A stretch of 64,000 nucleotides of DNA from Kibdelosporangium sp. MJ126-NF4 (GCF_000826545.1 NZ_CDME01000020.1:1-64000); one strand, 5' to 3'; shown: positions 44,946 to 54,413, counted from the first letter of the stretch. Numbers and translations are program-made. Notes: a model not told the origin generated them from the sequence alone.

Positions 44946-46307
44946 TCATACCCGATCGAACCGAATGCGTTTGATCGTGCCCATGACGGCGAACCCGATC
45001 AGGGCGAGTACGCCGTGCGCTGCGACGAACCACAGTGCGACGTCGAACGAGCCGGTCGCCTGCACGGTGTAGCCGATGACGATCGGCGTGACGATGCCCG
45101 CCGCGTTGCCGAAGGCGTTCATGGTCGCCGCGACGAAGCTCATCGCTTCCGGCGGCGCGATGTCGGTGGTGATGGCCCAGCCGAGCGCGCCGAACCCCTT
45201 GCCGAAGAAGGCGATCGTCATGATCGCGATGATCAGCACGCTCGAGTCGGTCAGGCTGCACAAGGCGATGCTCGTCGCGAGCGACATCCCGGCGATCGAC
45301 GGGATCTTTCGAGCCGCGGTCAGCGACCGCCCTCGCCGCAGCAACGCGTCGGAGAAGAACCCGCCTGCCAGACCTCCCACAAACCCGCACAGCGCAGGCA
45401 AAGCGGCCACCACCCCGACCTGCAGCAGTGACAGGCCACGGCCCTGGACGAGGTAGATCGGAAACCAGGTGATGAAGAAGTACGTTAGCGCGTTGACCGC
45501 GTACTGCGAGACGTAAACGCCCCAGAGTGGACGTGTGCTGAAGATCTGCGCGATCATGTGCCGGTTCAGCGGCGCACGCTCCTGTGCTCGCGGGCCGGAC
45601 GCCGGCGGGTCGAGGTCGATCAGCCCGCCGCCCGAACGAATCGCCTCCAACTCTGCCGGTGTGACGCGGCGATGGTCGCGGGGCGAGTCCATCCACGACC
45701 ACCACACCACCACGAGTACCAGACCGATCACGCCCAACAGCAGGAAGACCCACCGCCAGCCGAACTCGTGCGTCACCCACCCCATGATCGGCGCGAACAA
45801 CGCTGTCGCGATGTACTGGGCGGAGTTGAACACCGCTGTCGCCCGGCCGCGTTCGGCAGTGGGAAACCAGGCCGTGGCCACCCGCGCGTTCGCGGGGAAC
45901 GCGGGTGATTCGAAGATGCCCAGCAGCAGACGGAGCGCGAACAGGATGACAACCGTGACCAGCACCGGCGTCGTGATGACTCCGACAAAGCTGATGGCCG
46001 CGGTCACCAGGGTCCAGAGGATGAGGCTGATGGCGTACACCCGACGCGCACCGAACCGGTCCAGCAGCATGCCGCCGGGCACCTGGCCGACCACGTAGGC
46101 CCAGCTGAAAGCGGAGAAGAGGTAGCCGAGTTGGACCGTGGAGAAACCAAGGTCGGACTGGAGGCTGCTGCCCGTGATCGAGAGGCTGCTGCGGTCGGCG
46201 TAGTTGACCACGGTGATGGCGAAGATCAGCGCCAGAACGAGGTAACGGGTGGGCACGCGCCGCCGTGCGATCCGCGTCGGGGTAGCTGCCATCCTCGGCT
46301 CAGCCAT
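44946..46307 (-). CDS. MFS sugar-acid (galactarate/glucarate-type) transporter
   Basis: This is 453 residues from ATG 46307 with AGGAGG 7 nt upstream. Twelve TM helices; the N-terminal VLALIFAITVVNYADRSSLSITG, YLFSAFSWAYVVGQVPGGMLLDRFGARRVY, and RLLLGIFESPAFPANARVATAWFPTAERGRAT blocks are diagnostic of the anion:cation symporter branch (GudP/GarP, hexuronate/ACS family). Expected to import galactarate, glucarate or a related acid for the dehydratase downstream. First gene of the operon MFS-LysR-dehydratase; 32 bp separates it from the LysR gene. Confidence 0.9.
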   Translation of the reverse strand: MAEPRMAATPTRIARRRVPTRYLVLALIFAITVVNYADRSSLSITGSSLQSDLGFSTVQLGYLFSAFSWAYVVGQVPGGMLLDRFGARRVYAISLILWTLVTAAISFVGVITTPVLVTVVILFALRLLLGIFESPAFPANARVATAWFPTAERGRATAVFNSAQYIATALFAPIMGWVTHEFGWRWVFLLLGVIGLVLVVVWWSWMDSPRDHRRVTPAELEAIRSGGGLIDLDPPASGPRAQERAPLNRHMIAQIFSTRPLWGVYVSQYAVNALTYFFITWFPIYLVQGRGLSLLQVGVVAALPALCGFVGGLAGGFFSDALLRRGRSLTAARKIPSIAGMSLATSIALCSLTDSSVLIIAIMTIAFFGKGFGALGWAITTDIAPPEAMSFVAATMNAFGNAAGIVTPIVIGYTVQATGSFDVALWFVAAHGVLALIGFAVMGTIKRIRFDRV

Positions 46308-46349
46308 TGGTGTCCTCCTGACCACAGCGGTATCACGCTGAGAGATCGG

Positions 46350-46359
46350 AGGTTAACCT
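46350..46359. promoter_or_regulatory. Palindrome AGGTTAACCT in divergent promoter
   Basis: A perfect 10-bp palindrome lies 42 bp upstream of the MFS start in the 200-bp region shared with the divergent ADP-ribosylglycohydrolase gene. It is a possible operator half of either unit; the evidence is symmetry and position only. Confidence 0.25.
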
Positions 46360-46507
46360 TGCGTGCTGATACTCGTCCAACACTGATTGAGCATTGATTG
46401 ATGCCGAAGGAGCATCACTGGAGAAGCGCGATTCCTGGCCAAGCACCTCCGCCGACCACAAGTTCCACAAGGTTGACCGATGTCCCTCCGGGCGGTACAT
46501 ATTGAAC

Positions 46508-47497
46508 ATGCCTGCACAGGTGCGAGCCAGGGCGCTGGGTGCGTTCTACGGCCTTGCACTGGGTGACGCCCTCGGGATGCCGACACAGTCGATGTCCCGT
46601 ACCCGGATCAAGGATCGGTACGGCTCGATCACCACGCTGGTCGACGCAGTCGCCGACCAGCCGATCGCACCCGGAATGCCCGCCGGGTCGGTCACGGATG
46701 ACACCGAACAGGCTGTGCTCGTTGCGAAGCTGCTGATCGACGGCAACGGCATGATCGACCCGTACACGTTTGCTGACGCGTTGCGGGCATGGGAAGCCGA
46801 CATGATCTCCCGGGGCTCCCTCGATCTGCTCGGACCGTCGACGAAGCGCGCGCTCGAGCTGCTCGACGCCGGCCTGAACCCCCAGCAGGCCGGCGTCACC
46901 GGAACGACCAACGGCGCGGCCATGCGGGTCACGCCCGTCGGCATCGCCAACCCCGTCGGTGACCGCCTGCTCGATTCCGTCGTGCAGGCCAGCCTGGTCA
47001 CCCACAACACGAGTCTGGGGATCGCGGCCGCCTCCGCCATCGCGGCCGCGGTCTCCGCCTGCGTCGACGGCGCTGATCTCGGCACCGCGCTGGACGAGGC
47101 GGAACGCGCCGCCGAGTGCGGCGCGCGACGGGGCAACTGGGTGCCAGGTGGCCCGATCGCACCACGCATTCGCTGGGCTCGTGGCTGGGTACGCGGCATG
47201 AGCCGGGCCGCGCTCGCCGACGCGGTCGCCGAGGTGATCGGAACCTCGGTGGCGGCACAAGAATCCGTGGTCGCGGCAATCGCACTGGCCGAGGCGCTTG
47301 GCGACGACCCGCTCGACGCGTTGCTGTTGGCAGCCGAACTCGGCGGCGACACCGACACCATCGCCGCGATCGTCGGCGCGGTCCTGGGAGCGCGGCACGG
47401 TCTCGAAGGGCTGCCCGCCGAACTCGTCGGCAAGGTCCGCGCGGTGAACGACCTCGATCTCGACCCGATCGTCGACGACCTGCTGACGCTGCGATGA
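46508..47497 (+). CDS. ADP-ribosylglycohydrolase family protein (YegU-like)
   Basis: This is 329 residues from ATG 46508, the start that gives the family N-terminus ARALGAFYGLALGDALGMPTQ. Metal-binding motifs are GSVTDDTEQAVLVAKLL and LGGDTDTIAAIVGAVLGA, with Asp/Thr ligands for two Mg ions. NGAAMRVTPVGIA and LVTHNTSLGIAAASAIAAAV also fit. It is coupled by ATGA to a PfkB-type kinase, the arrangement of Escherichia coli yegU-yegV, so it probably hydrolyses an ADP-ribose- or nucleoside-linked glycosyl bond, with the released sugar or nucleoside phosphorylated next (inference). Confidence 0.88.
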   Translation: MPAQVRARALGAFYGLALGDALGMPTQSMSRTRIKDRYGSITTLVDAVADQPIAPGMPAGSVTDDTEQAVLVAKLLIDGNGMIDPYTFADALRAWEADMISRGSLDLLGPSTKRALELLDAGLNPQQAGVTGTTNGAAMRVTPVGIANPVGDRLLDSVVQASLVTHNTSLGIAAASAIAAAVSACVDGADLGTALDEAERAAECGARRGNWVPGGPIAPRIRWARGWVRGMSRAALADAVAEVIGTSVAAQESVVAAIALAEALGDDPLDALLLAAELGGDTDTIAAIVGAVLGARHGLEGLPAELVGKVRAVNDLDLDPIVDDLLTLR

Positions 47498-48366
47498 CCG
47501 GCCGGTTGATCCACACCGGGCAGGTCGTCGTCGACCTCGTCCTGCGGATCGACCAGATCCCACCGCGTGGCGGCGATGTGCTCGCCACTGCCTTCCAGCA
47601 GACCGCGGGCGGCGGGTTCAACGTGATGGCCGCGGCCCGCCGAGCCGGTGCCGACGTCGTCTACGCGGCCAGCCACGGGCGCGGCCCCTACGGCGACGTG
47701 ATCCGCGATGCACTGGCGCACGAGGGAATCCAGGTCGCACACCCGGTCACCGAGCCGGACTCGGGCATCTCGATCGCCCTCGTGGAAGGCGACGGCGAGC
47801 GCACGTTCATCACCAGCCCCGACGCCGTCGGGCACTTCGGGCCGGTGGCCACGGGCCCGGACGACCTCGTCTACCTCACCGGCTACAGCCTGACTCACCA
47901 GCACAACGTGGACGCACTGCTGGCATGGCTGCCCAGCACGCGGGGAACCGTCCTGCTCGACCCGGGCCCGCTGGTCGGCGACATCCCGGCCGAGACATGG
48001 CGGGCGGTCCTGCCGTTCGTGACCATCCTGAGCAGCAACGCCACCGAGACCGCCACACTACCCACTGTGGACGTACCCGTGCGCGTTCTCCGCACAGGCA
48101 GGGACGGCTGCCAGGTTGTCCACAATGGCCAGACGACGCACGTTCCCGGCTTTCCCGTCACCGCCGTGGACACCAACGGCGCCGGTGACGCCCACTGCGG
48201 CGTGCTCGCGGCGGAACTGTTGCGCGGCAACGACCTGGTCACCGCAGCGACCAGGGCCAACGCGGCGGCGGCGATCGCCGTGACCAGGCTGGGACCAGCA
48301 ACCGCACCGAGCCGAGCCGAAGTAGACGCCCTGGTAGAAGCTCGTGAGTGTTTCGGCCAGTTCTAA
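47494..48366 (+). CDS. PfkB-family sugar/nucleoside kinase (YegV-like)
   Basis: This is 290 residues, ATG overlapping the upstream stop by 4 bp. The ribokinase fold shows LIHTGQVVVDLVLRIDQIPPRGGDVLA, the GGGFNVMAAARRAGADVVYAASHGRGPYGD substrate loop, and VTAVDTNGAGDAHCGVLAAELLRG, where D in NGAGDA is the catalytic base and anion hole. It phosphorylates a sugar or nucleoside; the substrate is not deducible. It pairs with the ADP-ribosylglycohydrolase gene. Its last codons form the left arm of a strong stem-loop. Confidence 0.9.
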   Translation: MTGRLIHTGQVVVDLVLRIDQIPPRGGDVLATAFQQTAGGGFNVMAAARRAGADVVYAASHGRGPYGDVIRDALAHEGIQVAHPVTEPDSGISIALVEGDGERTFITSPDAVGHFGPVATGPDDLVYLTGYSLTHQHNVDALLAWLPSTRGTVLLDPGPLVGDIPAETWRAVLPFVTILSSNATETATLPTVDVPVRVLRTGRDGCQVVHNGQTTHVPGFPVTAVDTNGAGDAHCGVLAAELLRGNDLVTAATRANAAAAIAVTRLGPATAPSRAEVDALVEARECFGQF

Positions 48367-48386
48367 CTCGCCTAAACACTCACGAG
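48341..48386. terminator. Bidirectional terminator overlapping kinase 3' end
   Basis: CTCGTGAGTGTTT (48341-48353) pairs perfectly with AAACACTCACGAG (48374-48386) around a 20-nt loop. The left arm codes the last residues of the YegV-like kinase. The right arm ends 1 bp before the convergent kinase gene's last base (48388). Confidence 0.8.
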
Positions 48387-48387
48387 G

Positions 48388-50103
48388 TCAGACCAGGATC
48401 CAGCCGAACTGAAACTCCGTGGTGAAGCCCTCGCACTTGGGGTCGGTCGAGTCGTAGTGCCCACCGGAGTAGTTGCAGCGGTAGTAGCCCCTGCTGTTCA
48501 CGCCCGCGGGCTTGCCGGTGAAGATCCAGCCGAGCACGCCGACCTGGTTGTGTCCTTCGCAGCCCGGGTCGACCGAGGTCATCCGGTCCTCGGAGCCCTT
48601 GAGCTGGCAGGCGTAGAGGCGCTTGGTGCCCGGCTCGGTGTCCTTGACCAACCAGCCCATCGGGAACTCGCGGTTGAAGCCCCCGGGAGCGGGAACACCC
48701 GGCGTGGCCGTGAAATGCGGCCCGTTGGGGTGGTTGTACCTGGTGATCTGGACCAGGGTGCGCTGCGGCTTGTCCGGCGGCGCAGCGGGCGGAGCGCCCG
48801 TCGGCTGCTGGCCCGGCGGCGGCTTCGGCTGCTGCTTGGGCGCGTCCGACTTGGTCACGGTGACCGTGCTCGGCGGCGGAGCCGACGACGTCGACGACGG
48901 AGCGGCGGAGGACGGCGGCACGGTGGACGACGGCGCCGACGGGGCCGCGTTGCCGCTCTGCGCACCGGTTTCCCCGACGTTGGCCACGTTGGCCTTGTTC
49001 GCGGCCGTCGTGTCGTCCTTGGAACCGGGCGCGATCAGGAACACCGCGACCAGCGCGCCGATCACGACGACCGCCGCGCCGGACCACATCAGGATCCGGT
49101 TGCGGTTGCCGGGTTTCTTGTCCTGCGGGGCGCCCCACTGGTCGTCGGACGCCCAGCTCACCGGAGCGGGCGCGGCCAGCGGCACCTCGGGCGGGTACTG
49201 CTCCTGCCACGGCTCACGCGGCCGCGTGTCCCGTGGCACGGCGTGGACCTGGACGGTCGGCGCGTCGACCACCTGCGTCGACTGGTCGACGACCTGGGTG
49301 CGGTCCGAGATCGGACTGCTCAGCAGCGCACGCGCGCCGTCCGCCGTCAGCCTGGTCTCGGCGGGCTGCGCCAGCAGGCCCATGATCAGCTGCGCCAGCG
49401 GGCCCTGCACGCGGGTCAGCTGCGGGTCGTCGTACATGATCGCGTGCATGGTGGCCGCGGTCGTCTCACGGCTGAACGGCGAACGCCCTTCCACCGCGTG
49501 GAACAGCGTGGCGCCCAGTGCCCACAGGTCCGTGGCCGGGGACGGCTGCGAGCCGGAGAACAGCTCCGGCGCCATGTACCCCGGCGAGCCCATGATGCCG
49601 CCGGTCATGGTCAGGTTCGGATCGTCCATCGCCCTGGCGATGCCGAAGTCCGCGAGCTTGGCGCGGTCGCCGGAGACCATGATGTTGCTGGGCTTGACGT
49701 CCCGGTGCACGATCCCGGCGGCGTGCGCGGTCTCCAGCGCGCCGAGCACCTGCAGGCCGATCGACGCGACCCGCTCGGCGGGGATCGGCCCCTCGGCGGC
49801 GATGACGTCCGCCAGCGTCGGGGCTTCGACCAGTTCCATCACGATGTACGTGGTGCCGTTCTCGCTGACCACGTCGAACACCGTGACCACGGCGGGGTCG
49901 TTGAGGCGACCCGCGGTGCGCGCCTCGCGCAGCACTCGTTCGAGGTAGACGGACTTGCTGTCGCCGGAGAGCCCTTGGGGCGGAGGCAGTTCCTTCAACG
50001 CCACCTGACGGCCGATCACCTGGTCGTCGGCGCGCCACACCACGCCCATCCCACCGCGGCCGAGCTCGTCGCGGATGGCGTATCTGCCTGCCACCACTCT
50101 CAC
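48388..50103 (-). CDS. Membrane Ser/Thr protein kinase with extracellular DUF5648-like repeats
   Basis: This is 571 residues from GTG 50103 (GGGTGGGGG upstream; start MRVVAGRY is typical). A GTG at 50139 is an alternative. The Hanks-type kinase domain (about 5-265) contains LGRGGMGVVWRA, VALKEL, HRDVKPSN, LADFGIAR, and GSPGYMAPE. An acidic/Pro juxtamembrane linker is followed by one TM helix (about 336-358), then an external Ser/Thr/Pro stretch and a C-terminal Cys- and Trp-containing repeat region (RYNHPNGPHFTATPG, GWLVKDTEPGTKRLYACQLK, GVLGWIFTGKPAG, GYYRCNYSGGHYDSTDPKCEG). The repeats resemble DUF5648-type ligand domains, replacing the usual PASTA sensor. Likely a receptor kinase for an envelope or environmental signal. 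Confidence 0.9.
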   Translation of the reverse strand: MRVVAGRYAIRDELGRGGMGVVWRADDQVIGRQVALKELPPPQGLSGDSKSVYLERVLREARTAGRLNDPAVVTVFDVVSENGTTYIVMELVEAPTLADVIAAEGPIPAERVASIGLQVLGALETAHAAGIVHRDVKPSNIMVSGDRAKLADFGIARAMDDPNLTMTGGIMGSPGYMAPELFSGSQPSPATDLWALGATLFHAVEGRSPFSRETTAATMHAIMYDDPQLTRVQGPLAQLIMGLLAQPAETRLTADGARALLSSPISDRTQVVDQSTQVVDAPTVQVHAVPRDTRPREPWQEQYPPEVPLAAPAPVSWASDDQWGAPQDKKPGNRNRILMWSGAAVVVIGALVAVFLIAPGSKDDTTAANKANVANVGETGAQSGNAAPSAPSSTVPPSSAAPSSTSSAPPPSTVTVTKSDAPKQQPKPPPGQQPTGAPPAAPPDKPQRTLVQITRYNHPNGPHFTATPGVPAPGGFNREFPMGWLVKDTEPGTKRLYACQLKGSEDRMTSVDPGCEGHNQVGVLGWIFTGKPAGVNSRGYYRCNYSGGHYDSTDPKCEGFTTEFQFGWILV

Positions 50104-50166
50104 GGGGTACCCCCACCCAGATTGATCAGCCTCGGCCACGCATCGTAGCCGGGCTGATCACCGCAC

Positions 50167-51012
50167 TCAGCGCAGGGCTGCCAGGAGCATCGGCAGCTGC
50201 ACTCCAGCCTGGTCGGCCAGTGTGCGCACCTGCTGGGGCGCGGGGGCGAGCGGGAAGACGTCACGCGTGGACGGCAAACCCTCACCACCACCGAACTTCG
50301 ACTGCGGTGTGGTCGGCGGGACGATCCGGTATACCCGCCAGCGGGGCACCGCCGAGTCCGCCATCGCCAGCACCGCGTCCCGCCACAGCAACACCGTGGA
50401 CTTCTTGGTGTTGCGGGCAAGCACGACACACGGGCTGCCGATGAGGGTGGCAGCGCGTGCCGCCGCCCGCAGCGGAGTCCGGAAATCGCCCTCGATCACC
50501 CACACCGCGTCCATCAACTCGGCGTGCAGGCCTTCGGCCTCCAGCGCGGCCACGAGCTCCGCATTGGGGTCGTCCGCCGCCGCCATGGCCAATTCGACAA
50601 CGGACTGCACCTGTGACTCGGTTGCCACCCGCGCGTGCAGTTGCGTCGAGTGCACCAGGAACCGCTCGACCACCGACTCGTCGGCGAACGCCGCCCACTC
50701 CTGCGCGGCGTCCCACGCGGACTTCGCGACCAGGTCCGCGCCCGCACTGCCGTGCAGATTGGCTTCCTGCAACAACAGTGCCAGCCCGATCGCGATCAGC
50801 GCGTACAGCTCGTCCAGCTGTTCGCCGGGCGCGCTGGCCTGATCGTCCTCGCTGGGCCGCAACGCGTGCACGAGGTCTCGCACCTCGCCACGCCAGCTTC
50901 CGTCAACGCCCCACACCCCGGCGGCGAGCAGCCTGAGATAGCCGCGTGCCACCGTGATCCTGTGTGCCACTGAGGAATTCCCGGAATCCCGGTCGGCCCC
51001 AGGTGATCCCAC
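50167..51012 (-). CDS. Conserved hypothetical, possibly with upstream CTG start
   Basis: This is 281 residues from the first canonical start (GTG 51012), which has no ribosome site. The same frame stays open upstream to a CTG at 51135 that has AGGAGG 6 nt before it; starting there adds 41 residues. The protein is helical (VRDLVHALRPSEDD, QLDELYALIAIGLALLLQEANLHG, SVVELAMAAADDPNAELVAALEAEGLHAELMDAVWVIEG) with a C-terminal VVLARNTKKSTVLLWRDAVL strand region. No family is recognised. It precedes the Ser/Thr kinase by 64 bp on the same strand and may be a partner. Confidence 0.65.
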   Translation of the reverse strand: MGSPGADRDSGNSSVAHRITVARGYLRLLAAGVWGVDGSWRGEVRDLVHALRPSEDDQASAPGEQLDELYALIAIGLALLLQEANLHGSAGADLVAKSAWDAAQEWAAFADESVVERFLVHSTQLHARVATESQVQSVVELAMAAADDPNAELVAALEAEGLHAELMDAVWVIEGDFRTPLRAAARAATLIGSPCVVLARNTKKSTVLLWRDAVLAMADSAVPRWRVYRIVPPTTPQSKFGGGEGLPSTRDVFPLAPAPQQVRTLADQAGVQLPMLLAALR

Positions 51013-51132
51013 ACTGTCCAGCCACCTGCGCGCGAGGGCACGATAGTCATCGTGCTCGGACGGTGCGATAGTGGTGGGCAGCCGGTCTACCTGGGAACTG
51101 AGATCGTCTCCCGCAGTGACGCTCTGATCGCT

Positions 51133-51149
51133 CAGTGTCCCCCTCCTCC
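51133..51149 (-). promoter_or_regulatory. Strong ribosome site before a CTG codon
   Basis: On the minus strand GGAGGAGGGGG is followed by ACA and CTG (51135-51133); AGGAGG is 6 nt from the CTG. The frame continues into the 50167-51012 gene without a stop, and no ATG, GTG or TTG is nearer. Confidence 0.45.
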
Positions 51150-51301
51150 AGCGCGCCGGTCCTCCCCGCTAGCCTGACTGAGCCCGGGGGCCAGTGCAAG
51201 ATCAAATACGGCGTTATGCCGTGACGCTCGACGCAACCTTGGGCGCGCCGCGAGCGTCATGGTTAGTGAATCACCACGAAACCGACCTTGGGGGTCAACT
51301 G

Positions 51302-52327
51302 GTGCGCACACTCTCCGTGCTCGGCGTGGCACTGTTCGTCATCGCCGGGTGCAGCACGTCGGCGTCGGAGAAGCCCACTCCAGGCATGGCTCCCAGAGGC
51401 ACGCAGATGACCACGGCGAAGCCGTCCCGCCAGGACCTGACCAGCAAGGTCAGCCTCAGCGGCAAGGTCGCCATCAACCCGGTGTTCGGGCTGGTCTCCC
51501 CGGTCGACGGCCAGGTCAGATACCTGGACGTGAAAACGCCGGAGAAGACGCCGACGAAATCGACAAGGGTCGCCAACGTCTTCGCGGGCGGCAAGCCGAC
51601 CGGCGTCGAGATCCCGGCGGGCGCGCTGTTCGGCGGGCGGCTGGCCGACGACAAGGCGAACGTCACCACGGGCCAGCCGATCGTGTCCGCCAAGCACGTC
51701 GGCTACGGCATCGTCGCGGAGATCAAGGGCGAGCAGGCCTACCAGCTCTCGGACGCGCTGTCCTCGGTGCAGGTGCAGATCAAGAACGGTCCTGGGCCGT
51801 TCCCGTGCGCGGTGCTCGGCACCATCGCCGCCCTGCCCGCGGGCACCATCCCGGAACCGCCGCCACCGGCCCAGCCTCCCGCGGGGACGCCACCACCCGG
51901 CGGCACAGGCGGAACCTCCGGCACCAACACCGCTCCCCCAGCCTCGCCCGGCGCGGGCAAGCCGGGTGACGAGAAGGACAAGCCGAGCCCGTCCGAGGCG
52001 ACCGGCATGCGCCTGGTGTGCACGTCCCCGTCGGACGTGAAGCTGATCAACGGCGCCGAGGCGACGCTGGAAGTCGTCACCGAGAAGGTCGCGGGCGTGA
52101 TGGTGCTGCCGGTCGAGGCCGTCGCCGGTGGTCAGGGCAAGGGCAAGGTCGACGTGCTCGGCCCGAACGGCGAGCGCGTGACCAAGGACGTCGTGCTCGG
52201 CATCACCGACGGCAAGGTCATGCAGATCAAGTCCGGGCTGACCGGGGACGAGACCGTGGCGGTGCCCGGACCGAACATCCCCGCGGCGCCGCAGGACCCG
52301 AACTCGCCCGGAGGTCCCGGCAAGTGA
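51302..52327 (+). CDS. Lipoprotein, MacA/HlyD-like adaptor of ABC exporter
   Basis: This is 341 residues from GTG 51302 (GGGGGT upstream). The signal peptide [17 protein letters not shown] carries a lipobox with C17, so it is a lipoprotein. The body has [32 protein letters not shown], a biotinyl-lipoyl-like barrel of adaptor proteins, and a later [48 protein letters not shown] domain typical of MacA-type adaptors. A Pro/Gly/Thr-rich low-complexity insert lies between. It is coupled by GTGA to an ABC ATPase and then a MacB-type permease. Confidence 0.85.
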   Translation: MRTLSVLGVALFVIAGCSTSASEKPTPGMAPRGTQMTTAKPSRQDLTSKVSLSGKVAINPVFGLVSPVDGQVRYLDVKTPEKTPTKSTRVANVFAGGKPTGVEIPAGALFGGRLADDKANVTTGQPIVSAKHVGYGIVAEIKGEQAYQLSDALSSVQVQIKNGPGPFPCAVLGTIAALPAGTIPEPPPPAQPPAGTPPPGGTGGTSGTNTAPPASPGAGKPGDEKDKPSPSEATGMRLVCTSPSDVKLINGAEATLEVVTEKVAGVMVLPVEAVAGGQGKGKVDVLGPNGERVTKDVVLGITDGKVMQIKSGLTGDETVAVPGPNIPAAPQDPNSPGGPGK

Positions 52328-53076
52328 CACCGGAGATGGCACCGGTCGACATGACCCAGCCGCTGCGCCCGCACTCGGAACGTGAGCTGATCCGGTTGGC
52401 CGGGATCACCAAGACGCTCAAGGGCCAACAGGAACCGAGGACCATCCTCAGTGGCGTCGACCTCGCCGTGCACAGCGGGGAGAGCGTGGCGATCCTCGGC
52501 CGGTCCGGCTCGGGCAAGTCGACGCTGCTGAGCCTGATCGGCCTGTTCGACCGCCCGGACGGCGGCCAGTACTTCCTCGAGGGAACCGACATCGCGCGGA
52601 TCCCCGAACGCAAGGCGGCGGCGTTGCGCAGTGCCCGCTTCGGGTTCGTGTTCCAGCGCTTCTTCCTGCTCAAGAGCCTGACCGCGGCGCAGAACGTGGC
52701 AATGGCGCTGGTCAACGGCCAGGGCTGGCAGGCACGGCGCAAACGGCGCGCCCGCGTGATGGAGGCGCTGGAGCAGGTCGGCATCGCGCACCTGGCCAAG
52801 AGCAAGCCGCAACGGCTGTCCGGTGGCGAGCAGCAGCGTGTGGCCATCGCCCGCGCGCTGGTGCGTGACCCCAAGATCCTGCTGGCAGACGAGCCGACGG
52901 GCGCGCTGGACACCGAGACCGGCAACCTCGTGATCGACGCGCTGCACTCGGCCACCGAGCGCGGCTGTGGACTGATCCTCGTCACACACGACCACGCACA
53001 CGCGAACAAGATGGGCCGCGTTCTGCGGCTGACCGACGGCAAGCTGGCCCCGGCACAAGAACAGGTGGTCGTGTGA
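52324..53076 (+). CDS. ABC transporter ATPase (MacB/LolD-type)
   Basis: This is 250 residues from GTG 52324, overlapping the lipoprotein stop. Walker [10 protein letters not shown] (residues 59-67), Q-loop [18 protein letters not shown], signature [15 protein letters not shown], Walker [13 protein letters not shown] and H-loop LVTHDHA are all intact. The fused-permease type seen in E. coli MacB is split here into separate ATPase and permease genes. It powers a tripartite-like or mechanotransmission export system with the neighbouring adaptor and permease. Confidence 0.93.
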   Translation: MTPEMAPVDMTQPLRPHSERELIRLAGITKTLKGQQEPRTILSGVDLAVHSGESVAILGRSGSGKSTLLSLIGLFDRPDGGQYFLEGTDIARIPERKAAALRSARFGFVFQRFFLLKSLTAAQNVAMALVNGQGWQARRKRRARVMEALEQVGIAHLAKSKPQRLSGGEQQRVAIARALVRDPKILLADEPTGALDTETGNLVIDALHSATERGCGLILVTHDHAHANKMGRVLRLTDGKLAPAQEQVVV

Positions 53077-54374
53077 TCGGGATGTCCGGCCGGTTGCGGT
53101 CCGCGCTCATCATCGGCGGGCAGGGCATCCGGGCCCGCAAGCTGCGCACGTTGCTGTCCATGCTGAGCCTGTTCCTTGGTGTGCTGGCCGTCGTGGTGGT
53201 GCAGGCCGGGGCGGAGTTCGCGCAGAAGCAGCTGCTGTCCGACTCCGAGCTGAACATGGCCAAGGACGGCACACTGCAGGTCTACCTGGCGCCCAACGAC
53301 AAGGCCGCAACAGTCGTGGTGGACACGGTGACCGGCAGGTCGGACGCCGTGGCGATGCTGGACAACCGGGCCATCATCGGCGAACCGAACGTGGAACCGG
53401 TGAATCCCGGTGGAGCGCCGTTCGACCAGCCAGGCGGCGGCGGTAGGGGCTCGTTCGTCTGCAACCAGAACGGCTGCACCCAACGGAAGGACGCGGCGGC
53501 CCCGCCGGGCAAGGCGATCGAACTCCGGCTGATCGCACTGACCGGCGACATCCGGTCGTTCCGCGCGTTCCGGATCGAGTCCGGCCAATGGCTCGATTTC
53601 GGCACGGCACCGTCACTGGCACCGAAGATCGTGCTGAACCAGGAAGCGGCCAAGGGCTTCGCCCGCCACCAGGTGCCCGCCCAGATGCACATCGACGGAG
53701 CGAAAGCCGACTCGACGCCGCAGATCACCGGTGTGGTCAACGACGGCGAGGGCTGGGGCCCGACCGCGTACGTCCGGTTGGACGAGCTTCTGAACTGGAT
53801 GCCGCCCAAGGCGTTGAACAACCCCAACATCCAACTGCAGATCCTGATGTCGCCGGAGGCACGCGAACTGGAGCAGACGTTGCGCGCGCGCCTGATCGCG
53901 CAGGGCATGAAGGCAGAAGACTTCTACACCCATGCGGTCAACTCCCGCGAGCGCATCGAGGACCAGCTGTCGCTGATGCGGATGATCTTCCTCGGCATGG
54001 CCGCGCTGGTGCTGCTGATCGGCACGGCGGGCATCCTCAACGTCGGCCTGGCGACGGTCGGTGAACGCATCGAGGAGTTCGCCCTACGCCGAGCCGTGGG
54101 CACACCAAGAGTCCTGCTGGCCGGGATCGTGCTGGCCGAGACATTACTGACCGGCCTGATGACCGCGGGAATCGCGATCGGTGTCGGAGCGCTGGGGATC
54201 AAGGTCGGCGCACGTGTCTTCAGCGGCCGGTTCCCGTCCGTACAGGAGATCGTGTTCCCCTGGCAGGCGGGGGTGGCCGGAGTGATCGCCGGTCTGGTCG
54301 CCGGACTGCTCGGCGGCCTGGTCCCGGCGATCCGAGCGGCCAGAATCCCCATCGCAACCGTCATGCGAGCCTAA
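53073..54374 (+). CDS. MacB/FtsX-type ABC permease
   Basis: This is 433 residues from GTG 53073, overlapping the ATPase stop by 4 bp. TM1 follows [26 protein letters not shown]; a large extracytoplasmic domain (about 45-290) with CNQNGC and [16 protein letters not shown] follows; then three C-terminal TM helices with [46 protein letters not shown], the FtsX signature. Such complexes export peptides or lipoproteins or transmit signals across the membrane. Substrate is unknown. A strong terminator follows. Confidence 0.92.
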   Translation: MIGMSGRLRSALIIGGQGIRARKLRTLLSMLSLFLGVLAVVVVQAGAEFAQKQLLSDSELNMAKDGTLQVYLAPNDKAATVVVDTVTGRSDAVAMLDNRAIIGEPNVEPVNPGGAPFDQPGGGGRGSFVCNQNGCTQRKDAAAPPGKAIELRLIALTGDIRSFRAFRIESGQWLDFGTAPSLAPKIVLNQEAAKGFARHQVPAQMHIDGAKADSTPQITGVVNDGEGWGPTAYVRLDELLNWMPPKALNNPNIQLQILMSPEARELEQTLRARLIAQGMKAEDFYTHAVNSRERIEDQLSLMRMIFLGMAALVLLIGTAGILNVGLATVGERIEEFALRRAVGTPRVLLAGIVLAETLLTGLMTAGIAIGVGALGIKVGARVFSGRFPSVQEIVFPWQAGVAGVIAGLVAGLLGGLVPAIRAARIPIATVMRA

Positions 54375-54413
54375 ATTCTCTGCCCCCGCAACCAAGGCGG
54401 CCTTCGGTGCACT

